Assembly: GCF_034670005.1 (NCBI RefSeq)
Contig: NZ_JAXMOH010000001.1
Span: forward strand, 186,001-250,000
Origin: Thalassobius sp034670005
GTDB taxonomy: Bacteria > Pseudomonadota > Alphaproteobacteria > Rhodobacterales > Rhodobacteraceae
Direction of reading: 5' to 3'
Length of the DNA: 64,000 bases
In this document: positions 41,661 to 50,555 of the stretch, in pieces
Numbering within the stretch: the stretch's first letter is position 1
How the letters are laid out: each line of letters opens with the position of its first letter
Notes under the pieces: generated by a model
Told to the model about the DNA's origin: nothing
Seen by the model: only the letters and a program-made list of their open reading frames with translations
The model's database searches: none
Program-made: the position numbers and the translations under genes

Positions 41661-42086
41661 ATGACAAAGAAATACACTGGAAAATGCCTTTGCGGCGAAG
41701 TCACATATATAGCTAGTGGGCGGCCCGTCGTCGTGGCTCAATGCCATTGCGAAGAGTGTCGCCGATTGAGTGGAACAGGTCATACCGTGGGTGCCATGTT
41801 CTTATCAGATGCTGTAGCAGTGAGCGGAAAACTAAGTGAATTCAGTTATTCATCTGATAAGGGCTCAGAGGTTACCAAGGTATTCTGCGCGAACTGCGGT
41901 AGCCCAATTTATGGGAAAAATACCCGAATGCCGGATCATCTAACACTATCGCTTGGCACAATGGACGACGCTAGCGGACTGGATGTTGAGGTCGTTATTT
42001 TTACGCGAGACAAACCTCATTGGGATCAGCTCGGAGAAGAGGTCGTTTCTTTCGCGACACAGCCAGATTGGAAGCCCGAAGACTAA
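41661..42086 (+). CDS. GFA family (glutathione-dependent formaldehyde-activating-like) protein
   Basis: A 141-residue zinc-binding protein. The metal motifs are GKCLCGEVTY (CxC), CHCEECRRLSG, and FCANCGSPIYG. The GFA/CENP-V family includes Gfa, but most members have unknown activity. The gene has lower GC than its neighbours (25 G/C in bases 41821-41880) and codons rare in nearby genes (AAA, CTA, ATA), so it may have been acquired recently. Downstream lies a dispersed intergenic repeat, then the TDT channel gene on the other strand. Confidence 0.85.
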   Translation: MTKKYTGKCLCGEVTYIASGRPVVVAQCHCEECRRLSGTGHTVGAMFLSDAVAVSGKLSEFSYSSDKGSEVTKVFCANCGSPIYGKNTRMPDHLTLSLGTMDDASGLDVEVVIFTRDKPHWDQLGEEVVSFATQPDWKPED

Positions 42087-42196
42087 GTTGCCCCTATGCG
42101 ATGCGGCTTTTCGAAGGCAGCTTCGTCCGCAAAACAGACAAACACGATTTGCAGGCCTGATCTTCTTAGTTGGGTCGGGCCTGCGGCTCTACCGGT

Positions 42197-42229
42197 GCCT
42201 CCGGCGGGAGTATTTCGGGCAAGATGAAA
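42197..42229 (+). repeat. dispersed intergenic element, copy 1
   Basis: Core GCCTCCGGCGGG followed by AGTATTTCGGG and an A-rich AAGATGAAA tail. Related sequences are seen at 45893-45981 and, as two facing copies, at 62162-62254. It is a recurrent GC-rich element ending in a TATTT...AAGA motif, a layout I recall from intergenic regions of Rhodobacteraceae. Confidence 0.5.
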
Positions 42230-42239
42230 CGCCGTGCTG

Positions 42240-43214
42240 TTATTCCGGCACGCAGATTTCACCCTTGCGCAGCGCCTTCAGGGTACGCAGCAACAGCGCC
42301 GCGATGATGATCAGAAGGACCAGCAGCAATCCCGAACCGATCGACTTGTGAATCGGGCTTTGGGCATTGGCGGCGAAATTGAAGCTGGCAATGGTCACCG
42401 CGGCAAAAGGGAAGCTGAGCGCCCAGAAGCTGAGCGCGAAGGGCAGCCGGACCATGCGCGGCAATTGCACCGCTACGATCAGGGTAAAGAGATAAGCACC
42501 ATTGAGCAGGATACGGGCGAAGGCATCGACTTCGCCATAAAGCCTGACCCAGGCCACGAAGGCGACGGCGGGCGGCGCGATGAGGATCACCAGCGTCGGC
42601 TGCAACCGCCCCGGCAACGGATCGTGGAAAATCAGCCGGTTCATCACCAGCGTCATCAGCACGATCCAGAAAATCAGCCCGACAGACATGAAATACCAGC
42701 TCAGCTCGAAATAGCCCAGCGGAACGCCCGCAATCGGCACGATCACATTGCCCACCGCCGGGATGAACCAGGCCGGACTGAGATGGCCGGTCTGAAACGC
42801 CCGCGCTCCAATCCAGCCGGAAATCACCGCAATGGTCAGAACACCCTGCGACACCATACCAATCAACCACAAGATTTCGGCCGCCTGCGCATTGCGCGGC
42901 AATGTCGCCGTGGCGATCAACAACAGTGAAATCGAAATCGCCGGGAAAAAGGCCAGCCGCACGGGATGTTTCCATTCCGCCACCACCGCAGCGGGGTATT
43001 GCAGCGCCTTGGCGATGTATCCCATCGCGATCAACAGCGCGAAGAACACCGTCGCGCCATAAGCGATATTGGAAAAACTGCCATGAATCCCATAGGCCAG
43101 TTCCGCGGCATGCAGCGCCAGCGTCAGCCCCGACATGCCCATGACGACGGCAAAGAAAGTCACCGGGTAGTGTTCCAGCCGGTTGCCGGGATGGGCCTGA
43201 ACGGCGTCAGTCAT
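42240..43214 (-). CDS. TDT family (TehA/SLAC1-type) transporter
   Basis: A 324-residue membrane protein with about ten hydrophobic segments. LEHYPVTFFAVVMGMSGLTL at the first helix and AWFIPAVGNVIVPIAGVPLG in the middle are typical of the tellurite-resistance/dicarboxylate transporter (TDT) family, which includes TehA, sulfite exporters (Ssu1) and SLAC1 anion channels. The aromatic gate position (FNFAAN, SFPFAAV) is present. The start at 43214 follows AAGGA. It probably moves an anion such as sulfite, nitrate or a small carboxylate. Monocistronic. Confidence 0.82.
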   Translation of the reverse strand: MTDAVQAHPGNRLEHYPVTFFAVVMGMSGLTLALHAAELAYGIHGSFSNIAYGATVFFALLIAMGYIAKALQYPAAVVAEWKHPVRLAFFPAISISLLLIATATLPRNAQAAEILWLIGMVSQGVLTIAVISGWIGARAFQTGHLSPAWFIPAVGNVIVPIAGVPLGYFELSWYFMSVGLIFWIVLMTLVMNRLIFHDPLPGRLQPTLVILIAPPAVAFVAWVRLYGEVDAFARILLNGAYLFTLIVAVQLPRMVRLPFALSFWALSFPFAAVTIASFNFAANAQSPIHKSIGSGLLLVLLIIIAALLLRTLKALRKGEICVPE

Positions 43215-43328
43215 GGATATATCCTTTTCTAGCGGCGGCATGCCGATTTATATGCAGCCAATCGCATATGTTCCCTGAACGGGCATTGACCTAAATCAAA
43301 ATCTTTCTTGCACCCGCCGCCTTATGGG

Positions 43329-44891
43329 TCAAGCCGTGGCGATACGACCGCTCATCAGCGCGCCGATATGGTTGCTCCGGTTTAGAAAGCGGGCAATCTG
43401 CGGTTGCCCGTCATGGCCCGCGAAGCGCGGCGCCAGGCAACGCAGCAACAGCCATTCCGACAGCGCCATGAAATCCCCCGCCAGCCCGGCCGGGTTGGAA
43501 GACCCCGCCAGCGCGTCGCGCGCCCGGGTCCATAAATCGACCTCTTCCGGGGCGGCATTGGCGGCGGCGAAATCGGCGAACCGGTCGGCGGCGCTGGCGG
43601 CATTGCCCTGCACCAGCCGTGTGGCAAGGGTCAGAGCATGGATGCCATTGGCCCCTTCGTAGATGCGGCAGATCCGGGCGTCGCGCCAGACCTGTTCGAC
43701 CCGGTATTCCTGCAGGTAACCGTAACCGCCAAGGCATTGAATGGCCAAATCGGCGGCGCGGCTGGCGGCCTCGGTGCAGAAATGCTTGGCGATCGGGGTG
43801 AGGAAGTCGACCAGCGCCGGGTCGTCACCCTTTTCCAGCTCGACCACCGCCAGATGGCAAACCCCCCGGCCCAGCAGCGACAGCGCCCGCATCTCGTCCA
43901 GCATGTTGCGCACATCCGGGTGCCGATCCAGCGTCACCGGCGCACCGTCCGCCCCACGCCCCTGCTGCCGTTCGGCGCAATAGATGCGCGCGATGTCATA
44001 GGCGCGGGTCGCATGGGCCACGCCCTGCAGCGACACGTCGATGCGGGCATGGTTCATCATGGTGAACATCGCCTTCAGTCCTGCGCCCTCATCGCCGATC
44101 AGTTCGGCCTTTGCCCCGTCAAAGGCCATCTGGCAGGTGGGCGAAGCATGCAGCCCCATCTTTTCCTCGATCCGCGTCACGGTGATGGCATTGCGCCCGC
44201 CAGCCGGCAGGTCGGACAGGCAGGCAAACAGCGACAATCCCTTCACACCACTATCGGCATCGCCGGTGCGCGCCAGCACCAGGTGGAAGATGCCGTCGCT
44301 TAGGTCCTGATCGCCGCCCGAGATAAAGATTTTCTCACCGTTGATCCGCCAGCCGTCGCCGTTCCGCGCCGCGCGGGTGCGCACGCGGCTCAGATCCGAT
44401 CCGGCGCCGGGTTCGGTCAGGCACATGGTTGACAGCCATTCGCCCGAGGCCAGTTTCGGGATATAGGCGGCTTTCTGATCCTCGCTGCCGTATTCCAGCA
44501 ACACCCGCACCGCGCCGGGCACCAGCCCGGTCACCATCTGCAGCGAATGATTTGCGCCGCTGAAAATTTCCGAGGTACAGGCCAAAGCGATACCACCCAT
44601 CCCCTGCCCACCATATTCTTCCGGCACGGTCAGCGACGGCCAACCCTGGTCTGCGTAGCTCTCGTACAGCTCCCCAAACCCGTCCGGCATCGCGACCCTG
44701 CCGCCGTCCAACCGGCATCCCTGCCGGTCGCCCGGTTCATCCGAGGGCGCGATTTCGCTTTCGGCGAAGCTGGCAAAATGCTGGGTGATTTCGCGGATAA
44801 GGTCGCCGTCCCAACCGGGCAGCGCATCGGCGCGCCCCACCTTCTCAAGCGTGAACAGGATGTCGTCCACAGGGGCTGCAAAGGGTTTCAT
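43329..44891 (-). CDS. acyl-CoA dehydrogenase, long-chain/DmdC-like
   Basis: A 520-residue FAD enzyme. The N-terminus has FAESEIAPSDEPGDRQGCRL and WPSLTVPEEYGGQGMGGIAL; the substrate/FAD motifs are MCLTEPGAGSDLSRVRTRAA and GGYGYLQEYRVEQVWRDARI, followed by IYEGANGIHALTLATRLV. The DmdC/FadE-like size suggests a special substrate. It is the last gene of a five-gene operon with an amidohydrolase, a CoA ligase, a MarR regulator and an enoyl-CoA hydratase. It would desaturate a saturated side chain (a dihydrocinnamoyl-CoA, for example) before the hydratase step; this is inference. Confidence 0.9.
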   Translation of the reverse strand: MKPFAAPVDDILFTLEKVGRADALPGWDGDLIREITQHFASFAESEIAPSDEPGDRQGCRLDGGRVAMPDGFGELYESYADQGWPSLTVPEEYGGQGMGGIALACTSEIFSGANHSLQMVTGLVPGAVRVLLEYGSEDQKAAYIPKLASGEWLSTMCLTEPGAGSDLSRVRTRAARNGDGWRINGEKIFISGGDQDLSDGIFHLVLARTGDADSGVKGLSLFACLSDLPAGGRNAITVTRIEEKMGLHASPTCQMAFDGAKAELIGDEGAGLKAMFTMMNHARIDVSLQGVAHATRAYDIARIYCAERQQGRGADGAPVTLDRHPDVRNMLDEMRALSLLGRGVCHLAVVELEKGDDPALVDFLTPIAKHFCTEAASRAADLAIQCLGGYGYLQEYRVEQVWRDARICRIYEGANGIHALTLATRLVQGNAASAADRFADFAAANAAPEEVDLWTRARDALAGSSNPAGLAGDFMALSEWLLLRCLAPRFAGHDGQPQIARFLNRSNHIGALMSGRIATA

Positions 44892-44922
44892 GGCAGGTCC
44901 TTACAGGCAAAACGGGGGTGAG

Positions 44923-44963
44923 CCGCCCCGGGCAGGGGCGGAGAACATCGTTTCAAAAGAAAC
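44923..44963. repeat. two hairpins between amidohydrolase and acyl-CoA dehydrogenase genes
   Basis: CCGCCCC, loop GGGCA, GGGGCGG (44923-44941) and GTTTC, loop AAAA, GAAAC (44950-44963). They lie inside the catabolic operon and may set relative expression. Confidence 0.35.
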
Positions 44964-44975
44964 CGGGGAACCGGC

Positions 44976-45848
44976 TTACATCAGGCCCAACAGCTTTGCT
45001 GCGTTGTTCTTGATGATGTCGGGGCGCAATTCGTCCTTGATCTTGATCTTCTCGAAATCGGACAGCCAGCGTTCCGGCGTGATCATCGGCCAGTCCGACC
45101 CGAACAGCACCTTTTTGCGCAGGATCGAATTGCAGTAGCGCACCAGGATTTCGGGGAAATACTTGGGCGACCAGCCGCTGAGGTCGATATAGACATTGGG
45201 CTTGTGCTGGGCGACCGAAAGCGCCTCTTCCTGCCAGGGGAAGGACGGGTGCGCCATGATGATTTTCAGGTCAGGGAAATCCACCGCCACGTCATCGAGA
45301 TACATCGGGTTGGAATATTTCAGCCGCATGCCGTTGCCGCCGGGCATCCCCGATCCGACCCCGGTCTGACCGGTGTGAAACAGCGCGATTGCGCCTTCTT
45401 CCTCCAGCACGTTGTAGAAATCGTAGGCCATCCGGTCATTGGGATAGAACCCCTGGAAGGTGGGGTGGAACTTGAACCCCTTGATGCCGAAATCGCGGAT
45501 CAGCCGGCGCGCTTCGCGCACCGCCATCTTGCCCTTCCACGGATCGATCGAGGCAAAGGGGATCAGCACGTCGTCGTTTTCCGCCGCCAGTTCCGCCACT
45601 TCTTCGTTCTTGTAACGGCGGTAACCGGTTTCGCGTTCGGCATCGACCGGGAAAATCACCGCCGCGATATTCTGTTCGCGGTAATGCTGCGCGGTCTGCG
45701 GGATGGTCGGCGGGTGCTGCCACGGCGCGCCGAAATAATTCGCCATTGTGCTTTGCAATTCGTCATAGCCATCATCGGCATGGCAACCGCAGGGTTCCTC
45801 GGCATGGGTGTGGATGTCGATGGCGCGGACTTTGGAAATGTCGACCAT
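44976..45848 (-). CDS. amidohydrolase family protein (ACMSD/CouO-like)
   Basis: A 290-residue amidohydrolase_2 (TIM-barrel) protein. Metal-site elements are AIDIHTHAEEPC near the start, KGFKFHPTFQGFYPND (about residue 145), ALFHTGQTGVG, IIMAHPSFPWQEEAL and VLFGSDWPMITPERW with the catalytic Asp (about residue 260). Such proteins hydrolyse or decarboxylate carbonyl substrates; from memory, the Rhodococcus hydroxycinnamate (cou) cluster also has an amidohydrolase acting in side-chain cleavage. Here it sits between the CoA ligase and the acyl-CoA dehydrogenase. Start ATG 45848 follows AAAGGA. Confidence 0.82.
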   Translation of the reverse strand: MVDISKVRAIDIHTHAEEPCGCHADDGYDELQSTMANYFGAPWQHPPTIPQTAQHYREQNIAAVIFPVDAERETGYRRYKNEEVAELAAENDDVLIPFASIDPWKGKMAVREARRLIRDFGIKGFKFHPTFQGFYPNDRMAYDFYNVLEEEGAIALFHTGQTGVGSGMPGGNGMRLKYSNPMYLDDVAVDFPDLKIIMAHPSFPWQEEALSVAQHKPNVYIDLSGWSPKYFPEILVRYCNSILRKKVLFGSDWPMITPERWLSDFEKIKIKDELRPDIIKNNAAKLLGLM

Positions 45849-45892
45849 TGTGATGTCCTTTCAATCATTTACGCCTTTGGCAACGTCAGGAC

Positions 45893-45981
45893 GCCTCCGG
45901 CGGGGTGAGCGGGTTTCCAGGAAACGCTCCGGGGGAGCGCTTCGCCCGCGAACGGGCGGAGCCCTTGAGCCAAGAAGAAAC
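45893..45981 (+). repeat. dispersed intergenic element, copy 2, with hairpins
   Basis: Starts GCCTCCGGCGGGGTGAG like copy 1 and ends in an AAGAAGAAA tail. It contains hairpins CGCTCC-GGG-GGAGCG (45925-45939) and CGCCCG-CGAA-CGGGCG (45943-45958). It lies inside the catabolic operon, between the ligase and amidohydrolase genes. Confidence 0.5.
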
Positions 45982-45990
45982 GGACGGGGG

Positions 45991-47787
45991 TCAGACCCGG
46001 ATGACGTCCGCGTCTTCGTCGTCGTAAAGCTTTTCGACCAGCGCGGCGCGGCGGGTCAGCACCTTGCGCGTGTTCAGGTTACCCTTGGCGGTGATTTCGT
46101 GATCCTTCAACGACGGCGCCTCGGCGCAAATCAGCGCCTTGCCGATCCGGGTCGAAGATCCGGTGGCGGTTTCGGCCAACCTCGCCAGTCGCTGCTGCAC
46201 CTCGGCGACCAGCGCGGCATCGGTGACAATATCGCCCTCGGCACCGCCAGCAGGTTGAACCGGGAACAGCAGAACGCCAAGTTCGGCGCGGTCCTGCCCA
46301 GTCAGGATCATATCGCCGATCAGCCCGTCCAGCGCGGTCAACACGCCGTTGCGCAGGCTGGCCGCGCGAACCCAGGTGCCCGAGGTCAGTTTGAAATCTT
46401 CCGAGATCCGTCCGTCGAAGCTAAGACCGCGATCGGCATTGCCGGGGTCGACGAATTTCACCGCATCGCCGGTGATCAGGAACCCCTCGCTATCGAAGCT
46501 TTCAGCCGTCTTTTCCGGATCTTCGAAATAGCCGGGCATGATATTGGGCCCCTTGCAGCGCAGCTCGTAGCGGCCATCTTCGTCCGGGATCAGTTTGATT
46601 TCAGCCCCCGGCACCGGCACGCCGATAATGCCAGACCGGTCCACCCGTTCATGCACGATCAATGTTGCGGGCGCGGTTTCGGTCATCCCCCACGACGACA
46701 CCATCAAGGGCACCTTACCGGTCACTTCGGTCGCCATATCGCCCAATGCCTGCCAGGTTTCCTGCGGCAATGACGCGCCGGCATAGAAGGTGAAATCAAG
46801 CCCGGTAAAGAAGGATTTGCGCAATTCGGGATCGGCTTTCAGCGCCTCGACCTGACGGGCAAAACCCACCGGCACGTTGAAGGCCAAAGTTCCGGTATGC
46901 ATCTTCATGTTTTCCAAAGAGCGCGGAAACAGAGCCTCGGTCGGTTTGCCGTCATCGATATAAAGCGCGCCGCCATTGGCCAGCATCATGTTGAAATTAT
47001 GCGACCCACCGAACACATGGTTCCACGGCAGCCAGTCGAGGATTTTGGGTGGCTTGGCCCGCAGCACCGGGAAGGCATCGGCGATCTGGGTCTGGTTCAC
47101 GCACATCATCTTATGCGTGGTGATCACCCCCTTGGGATTCGAGGTCGACCCGGAGGTGAACAGGATCTTGCCCACCGTGTCGGGGGTGACGGCCGCATGG
47201 GCAGCATCGACATCCGCCGCCCCGCCCTTCAGCGCCTGCGCCATTGCAATCACGTCGCGCGGCGCGCCGTCGGTCTGGCTGGCCAGCACGTCGAACCCGG
47301 CCAGTTCCGGCATGTTCAGGGCCTGCGCATAACGGCCGGCATCGTCAACGAACAACAATCCGGGGCGGACCTTTTCGATGACATAAAGTAACCGTTCATG
47401 CGCTCCGGGGATCAGCGAATATTGTTCCGCCACCGGCACCACCGCCATGCCGACATATTGCGCCGCCAGCGCCAGCAGCCCGTGATCGACCGAATTGCCC
47501 GACATCACCACGACCGGGCCTTTCCGATCATAGCCCTGATCCAGCAACCAAGCCGCGATCTTACGCACCATGTCCAGCGTTTGAGCATAGCTGACTTCGC
47601 GCCAGCCCGCGCCCTGACGTTCCGCGATGAAAACCGCATCGGGTGTTTTTTCCGCCCATTGATGCAGCCAGTCGCCGGTGGTGTCTGCCACCGGGCCCAT
47701 CGGATGGGACGAACGCAGGATCAATGCCCCATCGGCACGCGTTTCGGTGATCACGTCCTGCGGGACGGTGATGGAATAGTCTGTCAT
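45991..47787 (-). CDS. feruloyl-CoA-synthetase-like acyl-CoA ligase
   Basis: A 598-residue AMP-binding enzyme. The P-loop-like motif is ILFTSGSTSNPKGVITTHKM (about residue 190), followed by LDWLPWNHVFGGSHNFNMML, a block typical of feruloyl-CoA/hydroxycinnamoyl-CoA synthetases, then VSSWGMTETAP and YELRCKGPNIMPGYFEDPEK with the late ITGDAVKFVD (hinge Asp). It would activate an aromatic propenoic or propanoic acid with CoA and ATP. ATG 47787 follows GAGGGAGG. It lies 11 bases downstream of the MarR gene, in the five-gene operon. Confidence 0.85.
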   Translation of the reverse strand: MTDYSITVPQDVITETRADGALILRSSHPMGPVADTTGDWLHQWAEKTPDAVFIAERQGAGWREVSYAQTLDMVRKIAAWLLDQGYDRKGPVVVMSGNSVDHGLLALAAQYVGMAVVPVAEQYSLIPGAHERLLYVIEKVRPGLLFVDDAGRYAQALNMPELAGFDVLASQTDGAPRDVIAMAQALKGGAADVDAAHAAVTPDTVGKILFTSGSTSNPKGVITTHKMMCVNQTQIADAFPVLRAKPPKILDWLPWNHVFGGSHNFNMMLANGGALYIDDGKPTEALFPRSLENMKMHTGTLAFNVPVGFARQVEALKADPELRKSFFTGLDFTFYAGASLPQETWQALGDMATEVTGKVPLMVSSWGMTETAPATLIVHERVDRSGIIGVPVPGAEIKLIPDEDGRYELRCKGPNIMPGYFEDPEKTAESFDSEGFLITGDAVKFVDPGNADRGLSFDGRISEDFKLTSGTWVRAASLRNGVLTALDGLIGDMILTGQDRAELGVLLFPVQPAGGAEGDIVTDAALVAEVQQRLARLAETATGSSTRIGKALICAEAPSLKDHEITAKGNLNTRKVLTRRAALVEKLYDDEDADVIRV

Positions 47788-47798
47788 GATTGCCTCCC

Positions 47799-48272
47799 TC
47801 AAGGCTGCGCCCTGATCCTGACCAGCAACGCCATCAGCGTGGCGCGCTCCTCCTGGCTCAGATCATGCAGCATTACTTCTTCGCGCTCGGCCAATGCCCG
47901 AACCGCAGCGTCGCGGATTTTCATCCCTTCCAGCGTCGCCCGCAGCGCATAGGACCGCCGGTCGGTCGGCACCCGGTGCCGCCCGATCAGCCCGGCCTGT
48001 TCCAATGCATCAATGATCAGCACCGTGTTGGACCGTTCCATGTTCAGCGCCGCAGCAATCTGCGACTGGGTCACGTCCGGATGGTCACAAATCACCACCA
48101 GCGCCGAAAAGGTGGTGATCCGCAGACCGAACCGGTCCAGCACCCCGGCGGCATCCGCCTGCAGGATGTTGCTGGTGCGTTTCACGGTATAGCCCAGAAT
48201 GGAACGCAGCGATGCGTCAAGCCCCCCCTCCTCGGCGGTGCTTTTGGACTGTGTTTTGCTGGCCTCCACCAT
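47799..48272 (-). CDS. MarR family regulator of the catabolic operon
   Basis: A 157-residue MarR protein. The winged HTH includes TTFSALVVICDHPDVTQSQI, AAALNMERSNTVLIIDALEQ and GLIGRHRVPTDRRSYALRAT, with helix-rich ends for dimerisation. Encoded between the hydratase and the CoA ligase genes, 5 bases after the hydratase, so it probably controls its own operon. MarR proteins of hydroxycinnamate clusters (CouR, FerR-type) bind the aroyl-CoA as inducer; that model fits here. A likely operator is the AT-rich palindrome at 49061-49089. Confidence 0.9.
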   Translation of the reverse strand: MVEASKTQSKSTAEEGGLDASLRSILGYTVKRTSNILQADAAGVLDRFGLRITTFSALVVICDHPDVTQSQIAAALNMERSNTVLIIDALEQAGLIGRHRVPTDRRSYALRATLEGMKIRDAAVRALAEREEVMLHDLSQEERATLMALLVRIRAQP

Positions 48273-48277
48273 CGCGA

Positions 48278-49048
48278 TTACCGGAATGTCGGGTTGCGCT
48301 TTTCAAGAAAGGCTTTCAGCCCTTCCTGCGCATCCGGGCTGGTCTGGGTCAGCGCCGCGCACAGGCTTTCGGTGAACAGACCGTCCTGTTTCGACATGTC
48401 CTCGATCCGGGCCAGCGCGTGGATCATCACGTAGTTGGACAAGGGCGCGTTATCGGCGATCTGCGCGGCCAGTTTGCGGGCCAGCGGCAGCGCTTCGCCC
48501 TCGCCAACCGAATGGTGGCACAGGCCCAGCATATAGCCGTCATCGGCGCCGTATTTGCGCCCGGTCAGCATCATTTCGGTCATCCGGTCGGCGCCCAGGA
48601 TACGACCCACCCGCACCGAGGCACCACCACCGACATAAATGCCGCGACGGCCTTCGGGCAGTTGGAAGATGGTCGAGGGTTCGGCAATCCGCACATGGGT
48701 CGAGGTCGCCAGTTCCAGCCCGCCGCCGATCACCGCGCCGAACATGGCCGAAATCACCGGCAATCCGCCGAACTGGATCTTGTCCATCACCGCATGCCAG
48801 CCGCGCGAATGGCGCATGGTGCCCTCGGCGTCACGCGCCACATGTTCCGACAGGTCGAGGCCCGAACAATAATGGCCCTCGGTACCTGTCAGGATCACCA
48901 CTTTCACACCTTCGGGCGGGTTGGAAAAGAAATTGTCCAGCGCCGCCAGCAACTTGTCGTTCATCGCGTTGCGCTTGCCCGGGCGGAACATGGTGACCGT
49001 CGCCACCGGACCGTCGATCTCAACCTTGATGATATCGGAATCGCTCAT
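48278..49048 (-). CDS. enoyl-CoA hydratase/isomerase family protein
   Basis: A 256-residue crotonase-fold enzyme. The oxyanion-hole loops are YCSGLDLSEHVARDAEG (about residue 60) and SAMFGAVIGGGLELATSTHV (about residue 105), with FQLPEGRRGIYVGGGASVRV next. It is not the typical hydroxycinnamoyl-CoA hydratase-lyase sequence, so retro-aldol cleavage to the aldehyde is not assured; simple hydration in a beta-oxidation scheme is equally likely. First gene of the operon, with the operator-like palindrome just before its ATG. Confidence 0.88.
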   Translation of the reverse strand: MSDSDIIKVEIDGPVATVTMFRPGKRNAMNDKLLAALDNFFSNPPEGVKVVILTGTEGHYCSGLDLSEHVARDAEGTMRHSRGWHAVMDKIQFGGLPVISAMFGAVIGGGLELATSTHVRIAEPSTIFQLPEGRRGIYVGGGASVRVGRILGADRMTEMMLTGRKYGADDGYMLGLCHHSVGEGEALPLARKLAAQIADNAPLSNYVMIHALARIEDMSKQDGLFTESLCAALTQTSPDAQEGLKAFLEKRNPTFR

Positions 49049-49060
49049 ACCTATCTCCCA

Positions 49061-49089
49061 ATTATTAGCTATATTATATAACTATTAAT
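49061..49089. promoter_or_regulatory. AT-rich 29-base pseudo-palindrome, likely MarR operator
   Basis: Arms ATTATTAGCTATAT (49061-49074) and ATATAACTATTAAT (49076-49089) are reverse complements at 12 of 14 positions around one central base. The site lies 13 bases before the hydratase ATG, where it would block the promoter of the five-gene operon. Its AT-rich, dyad shape is that of MarR-family operators. Confidence 0.6.
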
Positions 49090-49177
49090 TTCTGGACAGT
49101 CCAGCCAAATATCGACCCGCAACCGGCCAATCCGTCCGGTGTCGGATCGGGGCCGCCCACCCGGCCCGGTTCCATAA

Positions 49178-49206
49178 AAAAAACCCGGCACAAGGCCGGG
49201 TTTTTT
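49178..49206. terminator. bidirectional terminator
   Basis: AAAAAACCCGGC, loop ACAAG, GCCGGGTTTTTT, with long A and T flanks. It separates the TRAP operon from the promoter of the catabolic operon. Confidence 0.9.
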
Positions 49207-49232
49207 CGTTTTTTTATCAATGCCTGCCTAGA

Positions 49233-50555
49233 TCAGCCAAACATCCGCAGCAGGAACAGCGTAATCCCCGGGAATGCCACCAGCAACACCACCCGCACCA
49301 CGTCAGAGGCGACGAAATACATCACGGCCTTGTAAGTTTCGACCATCGGGGTCATCCGGTCCATCGAATTGATCACGAACAGGTTCATCCCCACCGGTGG
49401 CGTGATCAAGCCAACCTCGACCACGATCAGAACGATGATACCGAACCAGATCGCGGTTTCTTCCAATGTCAGTCCGAAATCCAGCGTCGAAATGATCGGG
49501 AAAAAGATCGGGATCGTCAGCAGGATCATCGACAGACTATCCATCACACAGCCAAAGACCAGGTAGAGTGACAAGATGATCGCCAGGATGATCCATGGGC
49601 TGTAGCCCAGCTCGGACACATAGGTCGACAGCTCCTGCGGCACCTGGCTCAACGCCAGGAAGCCGTTATAGAACCCGGCCCCCAGCACGATGAAGAAAAT
49701 CATCGCCGATGCCCGCGCCGTCGCCATGAAGCTTTCGATCAGCGTCACCTTGGTCAGCCCGCCATTCGTCAGCGCGATAAGCCCGGTGCCCGCAGCGCCA
49801 ACAGCCGCGCCTTCGGTCGGGGTGAATATCCCCATATAGATGCCGCCGACAACGGTGATAAACACCAGAAGGACCGGCCAGACATCGGCCAGAGCTTTGA
49901 ACCGCTCCAGCATCGGCATCGGTTCACGCACGCCTGCCGCATTCGGGTGGATACGGACATAGATCGAGATCGTGATCATATAGCCGATCGCAGCCAACAG
50001 CCCCGGTACAAAGGCCGCTAGGAACAGCTTGGCGATATTCTGTTCGGTCAGGATCGCATAGATCACCAGGATCACCGAGGGCGGGATCAGAATGCCCAGC
50101 GTCCCGCCCGCCGCCAGCGTCGCGGTGGAAAACCCACCCGAATAACCGTAGCGGCGCAATTCCGGCAGCGCCACCTGGCTCATCGTGGCCGCAGTGGCCA
50201 GAGACGACCCGCAGATCGATCCGAACCCGGCGCAGGCGCCGACAGCCGCCATCGCGACCCCGCCACGGCGATGCCCGAGGAAGCTTTCAGCGGCCTTGAA
50301 CAGCGCTTGGCTCATCCCGCCCAACGTAGCGAAATGACCCATCAGCAGGAACATCGGCACAATCGACAGCGAATAGCTGGAAAAGGTCGAATAGGTTTCG
50401 GTTTTCAGCTTCGCCAGCGCAATATTCGGGCTGCCGGTCAGGTAATACAACCCGCCCAGGCCGACCAGGAACATCGCCAGACCGATTGGAATCCGCAGGA
50501 AGATCAGGATCAGAAGGACTGGAAAGGACGACAGTCCGATTTCAAAGTGGCTCAA
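49233..50555 (-). CDS. TRAP transporter large permease (DctM)
   Basis: A 440-residue membrane subunit with about twelve hydrophobic segments, the DctM channel of a tripartite ATP-independent periplasmic transporter. Motifs are VPMFLLMGHFATLGGMSQAL, GFGSICGSSLATAATMSQVA, AAGGTLGILIPPSVILVIYA and LITPPVGMNLFVINSMD. Sodium-driven uptake of a carboxylate is typical. Its start overlaps the DctQ stop by four bases. The terminator at 49178-49206 follows. Confidence 0.94.
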   Translation of the reverse strand: MSHFEIGLSSFPVLLILIFLRIPIGLAMFLVGLGGLYYLTGSPNIALAKLKTETYSTFSSYSLSIVPMFLLMGHFATLGGMSQALFKAAESFLGHRRGGVAMAAVGACAGFGSICGSSLATAATMSQVALPELRRYGYSGGFSTATLAAGGTLGILIPPSVILVIYAILTEQNIAKLFLAAFVPGLLAAIGYMITISIYVRIHPNAAGVREPMPMLERFKALADVWPVLLVFITVVGGIYMGIFTPTEGAAVGAAGTGLIALTNGGLTKVTLIESFMATARASAMIFFIVLGAGFYNGFLALSQVPQELSTYVSELGYSPWIILAIILSLYLVFGCVMDSLSMILLTIPIFFPIISTLDFGLTLEETAIWFGIIVLIVVEVGLITPPVGMNLFVINSMDRMTPMVETYKAVMYFVASDVVRVVLLVAFPGITLFLLRMFG

